NCBI GenBank assembly: GCA_031255975.1
Contig: JAIRRM010000095.1
Location: 1-10,283 of the forward strand
Length of the DNA stretch: 10,283 bases
Source of the DNA: Propionibacteriaceae bacterium
GTDB lineage: Bacteria; Actinomycetota; Actinomycetes; Propionibacteriales; Propionibacteriaceae
Direction of reading: 5' to 3'
Positions 1 to 5,772 of the stretch are shown here, piece by piece. The notes beneath the pieces were generated by a model that saw nothing but the letters and a program-made list of their open reading frames with translations, searched no databases and was not told the DNA's origin. The first letter of the stretch is position 1, and the number at the start of each line of letters is the position of its first letter. A program made the position numbers and the translations under genes.

Positions 1-1
1 C

Positions 2-1066
2 TATGGACGTGGCGAGCGGATGAAACTGGAGCGCGACGAGGTGCGCATCGTCTCCGGGGTGTGGCAAGGCGAGACCATCGGTTCCCCCATCGCCATTGAG
101 GTGGCGAACACAGAGTGGCCCAAGTGGCAGCAGGCCATGAGCGCCGACCCGGTGACAACTGCCCAACTAGCGGCCGATCCACATTCCTCCCCGCTCACCC
201 GCCCTCGCCCCGGTCACGCCGATCTGGCGGGAATGCAAAAATACGACTGGCTGGATTCCCGCCCTATTCTGGAGCGGGCCTCCGCACGGGAGACTGCCGC
301 TCGGGTCGCCGTCGGTGAAGTGGCGCGGAGATTCCTGGCGCAGGCGTATGGCATCACCGTGTTGAGTCACGTAGTCGCCGTCGGCGGGGTGGGTAGCACC
401 ACGCATGAGCTTCCCAACACCGCTGACCTGGCGCTTATTGACGCCGACCCGATGCGCTGCATCGACCCGGTGGCGTCTGGTCGCATGATGGCCGCCATCG
501 ACGAAGCCCAAGCCGCTGGTGACACTCTGGGCGGCGTGGTCGAGGTGGTGGTGTGGGGGTGTCCCCCCGGTGTCGGTTCGCACATCCAAGGCGAGCGTCG
601 GCTGGATGCGAAACTGGCCGGGGCCTTGATGGGTATCCAAGCCATCAAGGGCGTCGAGGTGGGGGCCGGGTTTGCAGCCGCCGCCGTACCGGGTAGCGAG
701 GTACATGACCGGATACTGCCGGGGTTGGGTGGCATCACTCGCGCATCTAACAACGCCGGTGGCATCGAAGGTGGCATGAGCAATGGGCAACCCATTTGGC
801 TCCGGGCCGCCATGAAGCCTATCGCCACGCTCAGTAACTCGCTGCCCACAGTCGATGTGGTCAACGGCGCGGCGGTAGCCGCGCAGCATCAGCGCTCCGA
901 TGTGTGCGCGGTGCCCGCCGTCGGGGTGGTGGCCGAAGCGGTGGTGGCGCTGGTCATCGCGGCGGAATGCCTGGAAAAGTTCGGCGGCGACTGCGTGGCC
1001 GAGACGAGACGTAATCTGTACGGCTACCTGACGCAACTGCGCGAGCATGGGTTGCAGGTTGTGTAG
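2..1066 (+). CDS. aroC: Chorismate synthase AroC, 5'-truncated by the window edge
   Basis: Chorismate synthase converts 5-enolpyruvylshikimate-3-phosphate to chorismate, the last shikimate-pathway step, in the cytosol with reduced FMN. The frame is already open at base 2 and reads [14 protein letters not shown], the family's first signature, so the ATG at 20 is internal and about 40 N-terminal residues lie outside the window. Other family segments are [55 protein letters not shown] and [21 protein letters not shown], the last near the C-terminus where it is expected. The gene ends in TAG and aroK starts 9 bases later, so the two are very likely cotranscribed. The body looks intact. Identification is from recognised family sequence and is firm; only the true start is unseen. 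Confidence 0.97.
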   Translation, partial: YGRGERMKLERDEVRIVSGVWQGETIGSPIAIEVANTEWPKWQQAMSADPVTTAQLAADPHSSPLTRPRPGHADLAGMQKYDWLDSRPILERASARETAARVAVGEVARRFLAQAYGITVLSHVVAVGGVGSTTHELPNTADLALIDADPMRCIDPVASGRMMAAIDEAQAAGDTLGGVVEVVVWGCPPGVGSHIQGERRLDAKLAGALMGIQAIKGVEVGAGFAAAAVPGSEVHDRILPGLGGITRASNNAGGIEGGMSNGQPIWLRAAMKPIATLSNSLPTVDVVNGAAVAAQHQRSDVCAVPAVGVVAEAVVALVIAAECLEKFGGDCVAETRRNLYGYLTQLREHGLQVV

Positions 1067-1075
1067 GTTCTGGCG

Positions 1076-1585
1076 ATGAGCGTCATATTGGTGGGGTTAC
1101 CGGGGGCGGGCAAGTCAACGGTGGGGAAGCTGCTCGCCAACCGGTTGGAGTTGCCGTTCGTCGATCTGGACGCCCGTATCGAAGCCGATACCGGACAGGC
1201 CATCGGCGACATCTTCGCCACTGCTGGCGAAGCCGCCTTTCGCGACTTAGAGGCCGCTACGACCGCCGTAGTACTCAGCGGTGAGCCGCTGGTGTTATCT
1301 CTGGGCGGGGGAGCGGTCACCAGCCCTGCGGTACGGGAGGCAATCGCGCCGCACACAGTGGTGTGGTTGCAGGTGAGTGTGGCGAGCGCCGCAATGCGGA
1401 TAGGCGATACCAAACGCCGACCACTGCTGAGAGCAAATCCGGCGGAACGGCTGCGGGTGCTCCACGAGGAGCGCAGCCGGATCTACCGTCAGGTCGCCGA
1501 CGTCGCGGTGTCCACCGAACGCGGCTCACCAGCGGTCGTCACTGATCGAATCATCAAAGCCCTGGAGGAGAATCGACGTGCTTGA
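1076..1585 (+). CDS. aroK: Shikimate kinase AroK
   Basis: Shikimate kinase phosphorylates shikimate at the 3-hydroxyl with ATP, in the cytosol. The 169-residue protein is of normal length. The Walker A loop GLPGAGKST lies at residues 7-15. The shikimate-site aspartates are in FVDLDARIE (D30, D32), the binding arginine is in FRDLE (R56), the glycine motif LGGGAV is at 76-81 and the lid is KRRPLL at 113-118. A late arginine occurs in ERSRIYRQVA near 133-139. The ATG start directly precedes the P-loop strand; no strong Shine-Dalgarno is visible in the 9-base gap after aroC, so translational coupling is likely. The last 8 bases overlap aroB. Nothing in it looks damaged. Confidence 0.97.
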   Translation: MSVILVGLPGAGKSTVGKLLANRLELPFVDLDARIEADTGQAIGDIFATAGEAAFRDLEAATTAVVLSGEPLVLSLGGGAVTSPAVREAIAPHTVVWLQVSVASAAMRIGDTKRRPLLRANPAERLRVLHEERSRIYRQVADVAVSTERGSPAVVTDRIIKALEENRRA

Positions 1586-2660
1586 GATCAACGTAGCCAG
1601 TTCTCATCCGTACTCGGTGGTCATTGGATCGGGAGCGCTACGGAAGTTGCCGGAGCTTTTGGACGGCGTGGTGCGGGTAGCCGTGGTGTATCCCACGGTG
1701 CTCTCCGCCCCGGCGGGAACGATTAGCGCGCTACTGCAAGCCAACGGGGTACAGGTGTTGCCGCTGGTAGTGCCGGAAGGGGAACTGGCGAAAACGCCAG
1801 CCGTGGTGGCGGCGCTGTGGCAGGCGTTGGCGGCGGCGGACTTTACCCGTAGTGACCTGGTGGTGGGTGTCGGCGGCGGAGCCACCACCGATGTGGCCGG
1901 GTTTGCCGCGGCTTCGTACCTGCGGGGTATCCCTTGGGTAGCCGTGCCGACCACCGTGCTGGGGGCTGTGGACGCTGCCGTCGGTGGCAAAACCGCCATC
2001 GACCTCCCAGAGGGCAAGAACCTGGTGGGTGCGTTCCATGAGCCACGGGCGGCGTTGGTAGATCTCGAACTGCTGCGTAAGTTGCCAGAGCGCGAAGTGT
2101 GTTCCGGACTGGCTGAGGTCGCAAAGGCGGGGCTCATCTCTGATCCGGCTATCCTGCGGCTCATCCTCGAAGATCCTGACGAGAGTCGCGATGTCGTCTC
2201 GGAGCGTTTCGCAGAACTGGTGGCGCGGGCGGTTGCGGTGAAATCCGCCGTGGTGGCGGGCGACCTCACCGAACGCACCTCCCTGGGAACCATGGTGGGA
2301 CGAGAACAGCTCAACTACGGGCACACCATGGGGCACGCCATTGAGACATATGAGCATTTCCGGTGGCGTCACGGTGAGGCAATCGCCGTAGGCATGGTGT
2401 ACGCGGCGGAGTTGGCGGCGATCACCTCGGGGTTAAGCGCGGAAACCGTGGCGTTGCACCGCGACGTGCTGCGGCTTCTCAGTCTGCCCACCAGCTACTC
2501 CGCCGCCCCGTACGAGGCACTCAGAGCACTTATCAGCCGGGACAAGAAAACCCGGGGCACCACCCCCCGTTTTGTGCTGCTTGACCAGCTTCAGCACCCG
2601 GTCGTCGTTTCGCCTACCGAGGACGCCTTGAATACCGCATACCAACGTATCGCGTTGTAA
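1578..2660 (+). CDS. aroB: 3-dehydroquinate synthase AroB
   Basis: AroB cyclises DAHP to 3-dehydroquinate, the second shikimate-pathway step, using NAD+ and a divalent metal. The protein has 360 residues. The dinucleotide-binding segment VGGGATTDVAGFAAASYLRG is at 98-117, and PTTVLGAVDAAVGGKTAID at 124-142 is the classic active-site region. The metal ligands expected for the family are present: E180 in GLAEVAK, H249 in LNYGHTMGH and H265 in WRHGE; DKK at 322-324 is also conserved. The GTG start at 1578 has a strong Shine-Dalgarno, GGAGGAG at 1564-1570, inside the end of aroK. The two frames overlap by 8 bases, so they should be translationally coupled. The segment before LNYGHT looks a few residues longer than in some actinobacterial relatives, which is probably lineage variation. 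Confidence 0.97.
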   Translation: MLEINVASSHPYSVVIGSGALRKLPELLDGVVRVAVVYPTVLSAPAGTISALLQANGVQVLPLVVPEGELAKTPAVVAALWQALAAADFTRSDLVVGVGGGATTDVAGFAAASYLRGIPWVAVPTTVLGAVDAAVGGKTAIDLPEGKNLVGAFHEPRAALVDLELLRKLPEREVCSGLAEVAKAGLISDPAILRLILEDPDESRDVVSERFAELVARAVAVKSAVVAGDLTERTSLGTMVGREQLNYGHTMGHAIETYEHFRWRHGEAIAVGMVYAAELAAITSGLSAETVALHRDVLRLLSLPTSYSAAPYEALRALISRDKKTRGTTPRFVLLDQLQHPVVVSPTEDALNTAYQRIAL

Positions 2661-2664
2661 CCGC

Positions 2665-2670
2665 TAGAAT
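2665..2670 (+). promoter_or_regulatory. Possible -10 element for efp
   Basis: The 82-base gap between aroB and efp contains TAGAAT, which fits the actinobacterial -10 pattern TANNNT. It would give an untranslated leader of roughly 65 bases before efp. No convincing -35 is seen 16-18 bases upstream, so this is a weak call. It matters because it would separate efp-nusB transcription from the aro genes. Confidence 0.25.
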
Positions 2671-2742
2671 CTCTGGGGCTGATAGGGCCGATTATGGCTG
2701 ACGAGGCCGAACCGCAGAGTTCCCGACAGTAAGGACACCGAC

Positions 2743-3306
2743 GTGGCAACGACAAATGACATCAAGAACGGCACAGTACTCGATCTCGACGGGCAACTCT
2801 GGCAGGTCATCTGGTTCCAGCACCACAAACCCGGCAAGGGCAACACCAAGGTGCTCACCAAATTGAAGCATGTGCTCACCGGCAAGGTGGTGGAGCGTGC
2901 TTTCCCCGCCGACACCAAGATCGACATCACCCAGGTCGATAAATCAGACATGCAGTACCTGTATGAGGAACCGGGCATGGGTTACGTGTTCATGGACACC
3001 CAGACATACGACCAGCTCACCATCCCCGCCGAGGTGATCGGTGATGCCAAAGATTTCATGCTGGAATCGATGATGGTGCAGGTCGCCGCCCACGAAGGGG
3101 TGCCGCTCTACGTCGAACTGCCCGCCTCGGTGGAGTTGGAGATCACCTACACCGAGCCCGGCCTGCAAGGTGATCGTTCCAGCGCCGGCACCAAGCCTGC
3201 CACCCTGGAGACCGGTCGGGTCATCCAGGTGCCGCTGTTTATCACCCAGGGTGAGCGCATCAAAGTAGACACCCGTTCCGGCGATTACCTTGGCCGTGCC
3301 AACTGA
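2743..3306 (+). CDS. efp: Translation elongation factor P
   Basis: EF-P binds ribosomes stalled on consecutive prolines, next to the P-site tRNA, and promotes peptide-bond formation. The 187-residue length is standard. The N-terminus [20 protein letters not shown] starts the KOW-like domain I. The functional loop HHKPGKG puts lysine 32 at the tip. The two OB domains follow, with [19 protein letters not shown] and the C-terminal [13 protein letters not shown] characteristic of the family. The GTG start is supported by AAGGA at 2731-2735, 7 bases upstream. Actinobacterial EF-P is reported to work with an unmodified loop lysine and usually a PGKGP or PGKGG loop; here the loop reads PGKGNTK, which is unusual. 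The gene sits between aroB and nusB as in other actinobacteria. Confidence 0.97.
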   Translation: MATTNDIKNGTVLDLDGQLWQVIWFQHHKPGKGNTKVLTKLKHVLTGKVVERAFPADTKIDITQVDKSDMQYLYEEPGMGYVFMDTQTYDQLTIPAEVIGDAKDFMLESMMVQVAAHEGVPLYVELPASVELEITYTEPGLQGDRSSAGTKPATLETGRVIQVPLFITQGERIKVDTRSGDYLGRAN

Positions 3307-3321
3307 ACCGGGTACGCCTGA

Positions 3322-3337
3322 GACGTGTTGCCACGTC
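3322..3337. repeat. Perfect 6-bp inverted repeat in the efp-nusB gap
   Basis: GACGTG, a TTGC spacer, then CACGTC form a perfect 6-bp stem 15 bases after the efp stop codon. There is no following T-run, so it does not look like an intrinsic terminator. It could be an mRNA hairpin between efp and nusB or a protein-binding palindrome; the sequence does not decide between them. Confidence 0.5.
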
Positions 3338-3384
3338 GACCAGGCATCACCTGCTCCAGCGGTGACGTTGCCCGTTTGGCAGCA

Positions 3385-3401
3385 TCCACCGGTGGAGGGG
3401 G
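3385..3401 (+). promoter_or_regulatory. nusB ribosome-binding site overlapping a 12-bp palindrome
   Basis: GGAGGGGG at 3394-3401 lies 8 bases before the GTG at 3410 and is the best ribosome-binding site in the region, so it decides the nusB start. Its first bases are part of the perfect palindrome TCCACCGGTGGA (3385-3396). Pairing within the palindrome could partly mask the site, but only between two molecules or with distortion, because there is no loop. Confidence 0.55.
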
Positions 3402-3409
3402 CTGTCATC

Positions 3410-3844
3410 GTGCAAGTGTTGGACGATGGCACCCCGCACCACCACTCCCGGCGCACGAAAGCCCGCAAGGAGGCACTCGACCTGCTCTACCAGGCCGAGG
3501 TACGTGGCGTTGATCCGCTGGCACTGTTGCATGAATTGGACATCGCCCCACGCGAGTTGACCGCCACGATTGTGCGCGGCGTCCGAAATGGATTAGCTGG
3601 CATCGACGCCGCGATTATGAGCGTACTGCCCGCAGATTGGCCACTGGAGCGTCAGGCCGCCCTCGACCGTAATCTGGCCCGCATTGCTGTCTGGGAGATA
3701 ATGAGCGGCACGGCGGCGGCGGTCGCCATCTCCGAGGCGGTGGCGCTGGCAGATGAGTACTCCACGGATTCTTCAGCTCAGTTCCTTTCCGGCATCTTGG
3801 GCGCGGTCGCAGCATCTGACACGTGGGGTAATCGGCTCGCGTAG
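3410..3844 (+). CDS. nusB: Transcription antitermination factor NusB
   Basis: NusB binds boxA RNA with ribosomal protein S10 (NusE) and supports antitermination, chiefly of rRNA operons. From the chosen GTG the product has 144 residues, normal for the all-helical NusB fold. The N-terminal RRTKARKEALDLLYQAEVRG is the RNA-binding basic helix typical of the family. Further on are DRNLARIAVWEIM and VAISEAVALADEYS, then the C-terminal SSAQFLSGILGAVA, all expected. The frame is open upstream to an ATG at 3290 inside efp, which would add 40 residues without family resemblance; GTG 3410 is preferred because of its strong Shine-Dalgarno and the family length. In Streptomyces bldD and the pyr genes follow nusB; here they do not. 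Confidence 0.93.
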   Translation: MQVLDDGTPHHHSRRTKARKEALDLLYQAEVRGVDPLALLHELDIAPRELTATIVRGVRNGLAGIDAAIMSVLPADWPLERQAALDRNLARIAVWEIMSGTAAAVAISEAVALADEYSTDSSAQFLSGILGAVAASDTWGNRLA

Positions 3845-4097
3845 ACCAATAAGTGGCTCGCCAAGAATCGGAATCGGACTATTACAACTCTTGGCCCTCA
3901 CCGCTGCGTCTGTTATCACCCGGAGCGGTAACTGGGGGAGGGCACCCAGGCTCGGCCTAGAAGGAGTCGGGAAATGCTCAAGGCAACCTCGTGGCCGCCG
4001 TCATTATGGTGGTCGGTGCCATCGTGCGCAGCGGATAACGCCGGTGTGGAGACAATAAGTTTTGCGCAGGAACGTAATTTAATTGATTGTACCGAGG
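3845..4097. other. Gene-poor gap after nusB
   Basis: No gene of normal length is supported here. Codon use is unlike the neighbouring genes and stops occur in every frame. There is no recognisable bldD or pyrR remnant on either strand. One weak inverted repeat, CTGGG (3932-3936) with CCCAG (3945-3949), is present but is not terminator-like. The only coding candidate is the small ORF beginning at 3974, described separately. The segment is best read as the left junction of the DNA that replaced the usual nusB-downstream genes. Confidence 0.6.
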
Positions 4098-4150
4098 TGC
4101 CTCACGTAATTGTGGGCGTGAAATCTGGGTTTGTGCCTCGGATTATTTAA
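3974..4150 (+). CDS. Possible small hypothetical ORF (58 aa)
   Basis: An ATG at 3974 is preceded by AAGGAG at 3961-3966, a good Shine-Dalgarno at 7-base spacing, and the frame runs 58 codons to TAA. The predicted product starts MLKATSWPPSLWWSVPS and ends VKSGFVPRII. I recognise no family. It has no clear signal peptide or domain, its composition changes halfway from GC-rich to AT-rich codons, and its end lies inside the IS remnant. It may therefore be a chance frame behind a chance ribosome-binding site. No promoter is evident upstream. It is listed because the initiation signal is better than expected for random sequence. Confidence 0.2.
   Translation: MLKATSWPPSLWWSVPSCAADNAGVETISFAQERNLIDCTEVPHVIVGVKSGFVPRII
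4098..4145 (+). repeat. Left end repeats of the IS remnant (two copies)
   Basis: GTGCCTC occurs at 4097-4103 and again at 4133-4139, exactly 36 bases apart. The first continues TGCCTCACGTAA and the second TGCCTCGGATTA. The spacing closely matches the 34-36 base spacing of the paired repeats at the right edge of the remnant, which suggests tandem transposase-binding sites. The first copy is also part of the short inverted repeat GAGG-TG-CCTC at 4094-4103. Short matches alone would be weak evidence; the symmetry with the right edge is what supports the call. Confidence 0.4.
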
Positions 4151-4156
4151 GCGTGT

Positions 4157-4304
4157 GAGGCTTGCTCGTTTGGTTGTCAATTGGTTGATTGACGGGGTTA
4201 ATTCTATTCCTGCCTCCCATACAGGCAAGCCTCCACCTTATCCAGGCATTTTCACGCTCACTTTATGTGAGACACCAACAATCACTACGTGCTCAAAGAG
4301 CATG
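4157..4304. other. Cluster of inverted repeats, possible structured RNA
   Basis: Within about 150 AT-rich bases there are several stems. An outer 9-bp perfect stem pairs GAGGCTTGC (4157-4165) with GCAAGCCTC (4225-4233). Inside it lies a 6-bp hairpin, GTCAAT (4176-4181) with ATTGAC (4188-4193). TGCCT (4211-4215) can alternatively pair with AGGCA (4223-4227), competing with the outer stem. Next come CTCAC-TTTAT-GTGAG (4257-4271) and a 7-bp stem with a 3-base loop around AAA (4288-4304, one G-T pair). No protein is supported in the left part. It could be IS subterminal DNA, recombination-site structure or a small RNA; the sequence alone does not say which. Confidence 0.4.
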
Positions 4305-4465
4305 AGGCACGTCGGGGCCGCCGCCTGCCAGATCGCGCGGCGCGCGTTGACCCGCGACCAGCCCGTCGCGGCGCACAACTCGTCGAGCATCCGGCCCTTC
4401 TCCTTCTTCAACGCCCGCCCGTACTCGGCGGCGTACTTCTTCGTCAGGTCACGCTTGGTGGCCAT
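4238..4465 (-). pseudogene. Truncated transposase/integrase, N-terminal fragment
   Basis: Read on the - strand from the ATG at 4465, the product begins MATKRDLTKKYAAEYGRAL and continues with KKEKGRMLDELCAATGWSR and ARRAIWQAAA. This resembles the N-terminal helix-turn-helix region of actinobacterial transposases annotated as integrase catalytic (rve, DDE) proteins, perhaps IS481-like. Recognisable sequence stops after about 50 residues, near 4316. The frame then runs 26 codons through unrelated AT-rich DNA to a stop at 4238. The whole catalytic domain with its DDE residues is therefore missing and the product cannot be an active transposase. The frame is open upstream to 4555, but that part shows no family sequence and probably corresponds to the IS end and leader. 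The family assignment is tentative. Confidence 0.65.
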
Positions 4466-4523
4466 CGCCAACTCCATACCCGTAGTCGGCCACGACCCGC
4501 CCCAGAGTGCCCACACCGACACG

Positions 4524-4588
4524 CCCCGTCTCGCGATCATCCTTACCTGAGGCAAGCATCCCCGTTCGCGATCGTTTTAGCTGAGGCA
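4524..4588. repeat. Right end repeats of the IS remnant (imperfect tandem copies)
   Basis: Two imperfect direct repeats lie at 4524-4554 and 4560-4588, 36 bases apart start to start. Both run CCCCGT, then TCGCGATC, then a short variable part containing TTA, then CTGAGGCA; they differ by two small indels and a few substitutions. They sit directly upstream of the transposase fragment start on the - strand. They are best read as transposase-binding or terminal repeats, or as two abutting IS ends. Confidence 0.6.
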
Positions 4589-4598
4589 TGACGAGTGC

Positions 4599-4627
4599 TT
4601 GACGTACAAGTTAAGGGATCTTAGAGT
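4599..4627 (+). promoter_or_regulatory. Sigma-70-type promoter for the exported-protein genes
   Basis: TTGACG at 4599-4604 and TAGAGT at 4622-4627 are separated by exactly 17 bases, which is close to the housekeeping consensus and fits the actinobacterial -10 pattern TANNNT. Transcription would start near 4634 and give a leader of about 100 bases before the first gene at 4734. The promoter lies 11 bases outside the right edge of the IS remnant. It is the best promoter in the accessory block and points at the four closely spaced exported-protein genes. Confidence 0.55.
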
Positions 4628-4649
4628 GTGAGCCATAACACCGTTAGTT

Positions 4650-4677
4650 TGCGTTCGAGGATTTGTATCCGAACGCA
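4650..4677 (+). promoter_or_regulatory. Strong leader hairpin upstream of the secreted-protein gene
   Basis: TGCGTTCG (4650-4657) and CGAACGCA (4670-4677) form a perfect 8-bp stem around a 12-base loop. Inside the loop, GGAT (4659-4662) and ATCC (4667-4670) offer an alternative pairing that shares one base with the stem. There is no T-run after it, so it is not an intrinsic terminator. It would lie in the leader of the transcript from the promoter at 4599-4627, about 44 bases before the ribosome-binding site. It may stabilise or regulate the mRNA, or be a DNA-binding palindrome. Confidence 0.5.
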
Positions 4678-4733
4678 GGGTGCTGAGTAGGTGACACCGC
4701 TGCCGTTCATATAACCGTTCAAAGGAGAACGAG

Positions 4734-5078
4734 ATGTCTTTCTTCAAAAAGATTGCGGGCGTGTTCATGGCCATGGCATTAGCAGTGGCTGGGTTGACTC
4801 TGGCATCTCCTCGTGCGATTGCCATCAATATGCCCGCTCCTATGACTTGCGAAGTGCAGGTAAGCACTGCGGGGCTTCGGGCAAGCGTGAAAAACGTCTC
4901 ATGCGACACCGTCCAAGCGTAGGAGCACTATCGCAGCCCCACAGGACAAGCCCACACAGACATAGGCCCAAAGGTACCCGACGTATCCACAACCAACGCG
5001 ATCTACTCCCCTTGCACCATCACGGGCCACGGCGGACAGGCTTGGAAAGGCTCATACACCGGCACATTTTCTTTCTGA
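4734..5078 (+). pseudogene. Small secreted protein interrupted by an in-frame amber codon
   Basis: A clear start, ATG 4734 behind AAAGGAG (4721-4727), opens a 62-codon frame ending in TAG at 4920-4922. The first 30 residues are a signal peptide: MSFFKK, a hydrophobic stretch to about residue 24, and an AIA cleavage site. The same frame then continues for 51 more codons without a stop to TGA at 5076-5078, just before the next gene's ribosome-binding site. The continuation looks like real secreted protein (EHYRSPTGQAHTDIGPK, then IYSPCTITGHG) and adds a third cysteine to C39 and C57. One base change in TAG would restore a 114-residue protein. TAG is a normal stop here (aroC, nusB), so recoding is unlikely. 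Either this is a recent pseudogene or only a 62-residue form is made. I cannot name the family; it resembles small secreted actinobacterial proteins. Confidence 0.6.
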
Positions 5079-5094
5079 GGACGAAGGGGGTTCC

Positions 5095-5724
5095 ATGAAC
5101 CGTATCGTCGGATTGTGGGCAGTTCTGTGCTCGGTGGCACTGGGGTTTGCGGCCACAGGTTGTGCCACCACCGAGCATGAGAACCCTTACGCAGCAGATT
5201 TTGCGTTCGCTCGTACTCAGACCGATGTTCCTGAGATTCTGGCGGCACTCGAAGACGGCGTCATCACCGACGCTGAGTATCTGGAGAGCGCCCAGTTGAC
5301 CGTGGAATGTTTGGTGAATCGCGGGTTTGGGGCCGAATACCTGGGAGAGGGGCGACTTCGGGTGGCAGCGATCGCCGACCAGGAATTTGCCGAGATGGAC
5401 GACGCGATTCGCGCCTGCGCGGAATCAAGGATTGACATACTCTCTCCGCTGTATTGGGGTACGCTGCGCAACCCGGAAAACCGTGACCGTATCGAACTGC
5501 TGCTAGAGTGCTTCAAACGTTTCGGCCTGATCGACGAGGGCATGTCGGCGGATCAACTCAGGGCTGTTGATTTTGACAATCCGCCATGGAACCCGTTGAG
5601 CGGAGACTACGACGGATGCCTTACCGATCCGATCAACTACCCAGGTGGTGCTCCGGATCTGCTCCCTGAAGAGAATCCCCCGGTGATTAAATGGGAGAAC
5701 CTAGACGAATCAGGTGAGGGGTGA
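5095..5724 (+). CDS. Hypothetical lipoprotein with a duplicated two-cysteine unit
   Basis: The 209-residue product begins MNRIVGLWAVLCSVALGF and has a lipobox ending ATGC at residues 20-23, so it is probably anchored outside the membrane through C23. I cannot assign a function. The mature part contains LEDGVITDAEYLESA (52-66), a pattern I recognise from other actinobacterial lipoproteins of unknown role, followed by a cysteine-containing helix. The mature cysteines after C23 are C72, C108, C139 and C175; both C72-C108 and C139-C175 are 36 apart, and EC-x4-G precedes each unit's body (ECLVNRG, ECFKRFG). This suggests an internal duplication with one disulfide per unit. The C-terminal 40 residues are rich in proline, aspartate and glutamate. 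AAGGGGG at 5084-5090 is the ribosome-binding site, 16 bases after the preceding frame ends, so the genes are likely cotranscribed. Confidence 0.8.
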   Translation: MNRIVGLWAVLCSVALGFAATGCATTEHENPYAADFAFARTQTDVPEILAALEDGVITDAEYLESAQLTVECLVNRGFGAEYLGEGRLRVAAIADQEFAEMDDAIRACAESRIDILSPLYWGTLRNPENRDRIELLLECFKRFGLIDEGMSADQLRAVDFDNPPWNPLSGDYDGCLTDPINYPGGAPDLLPEENPPVIKWENLDESGEG

Positions 5725-5772
5725 ACCTCCGCGCTCCGCTCGAAACGAAACCTGTTATAGGAGTGGTTCAGA

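Larger units (their letters stand above)
4098..4588. mobile_element. Remnant of an insertion sequence with doubled end repeats
   Basis: This AT-rich stretch contains the 5' part of a transposase gene on the - strand and short matching sequences at both edges. On the left, TGCCTCACGTAA starts at 4098 and a second TGCCTC copy starts at 4134. On the right, read on the - strand, TGCCTCAGCTAA starts at 4588 and TGCCTCAGGTAA at 4554. The left outer copy matches the right inner copy at 11 of 12 bases, which fits terminal inverted repeats. Most of a transposase gene is missing, so this is a non-autonomous, internally deleted element. No convincing target-site duplication is seen next to the outer copies, so the exact boundaries and the IS family are uncertain. 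Confidence 0.55.

Noticed and set aside
167..1048. Long - strand open frame (293 codons) opposite aroC
   Set aside because: It is a GC-rich antisense shadow of an unmistakable chorismate synthase gene, with no family resemblance of its own.
2265..2325. Apparent short insertion in AroB before the LNYGHT motif
   Set aside because: The frame and metal ligands are intact and loop length varies in this region, so this is probably normal family variation; an alignment would settle it.
3853..4038. Two frame pieces after nusB, starting GTG 3853 and ending in a hydrophobic stretch before TAA 4036, as a possible membrane-protein remnant
   Set aside because: An in-frame TAG at 3958 separates them, there is no ribosome-binding site, and the hydrophobic stretch is too short to identify.
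4131..4550. A 139-codon + strand open frame across the IS remnant
   Set aside because: It is antisense to the recognisable transposase fragment, has no ribosome-binding site and shows no family sequence.
4734..5078. UAG recoding (pyrrolysine or stop-codon reassignment) as the explanation for the amber codon
   Set aside because: aroC and nusB terminate at TAG in this same window, so TAG works as a normal stop; a mutation is simpler.
5431..5590. Two perfect TTGACA hexamers inside the lipoprotein gene
   Set aside because: No matching -10 at 16-18 bases, and they lie within intact coding sequence.
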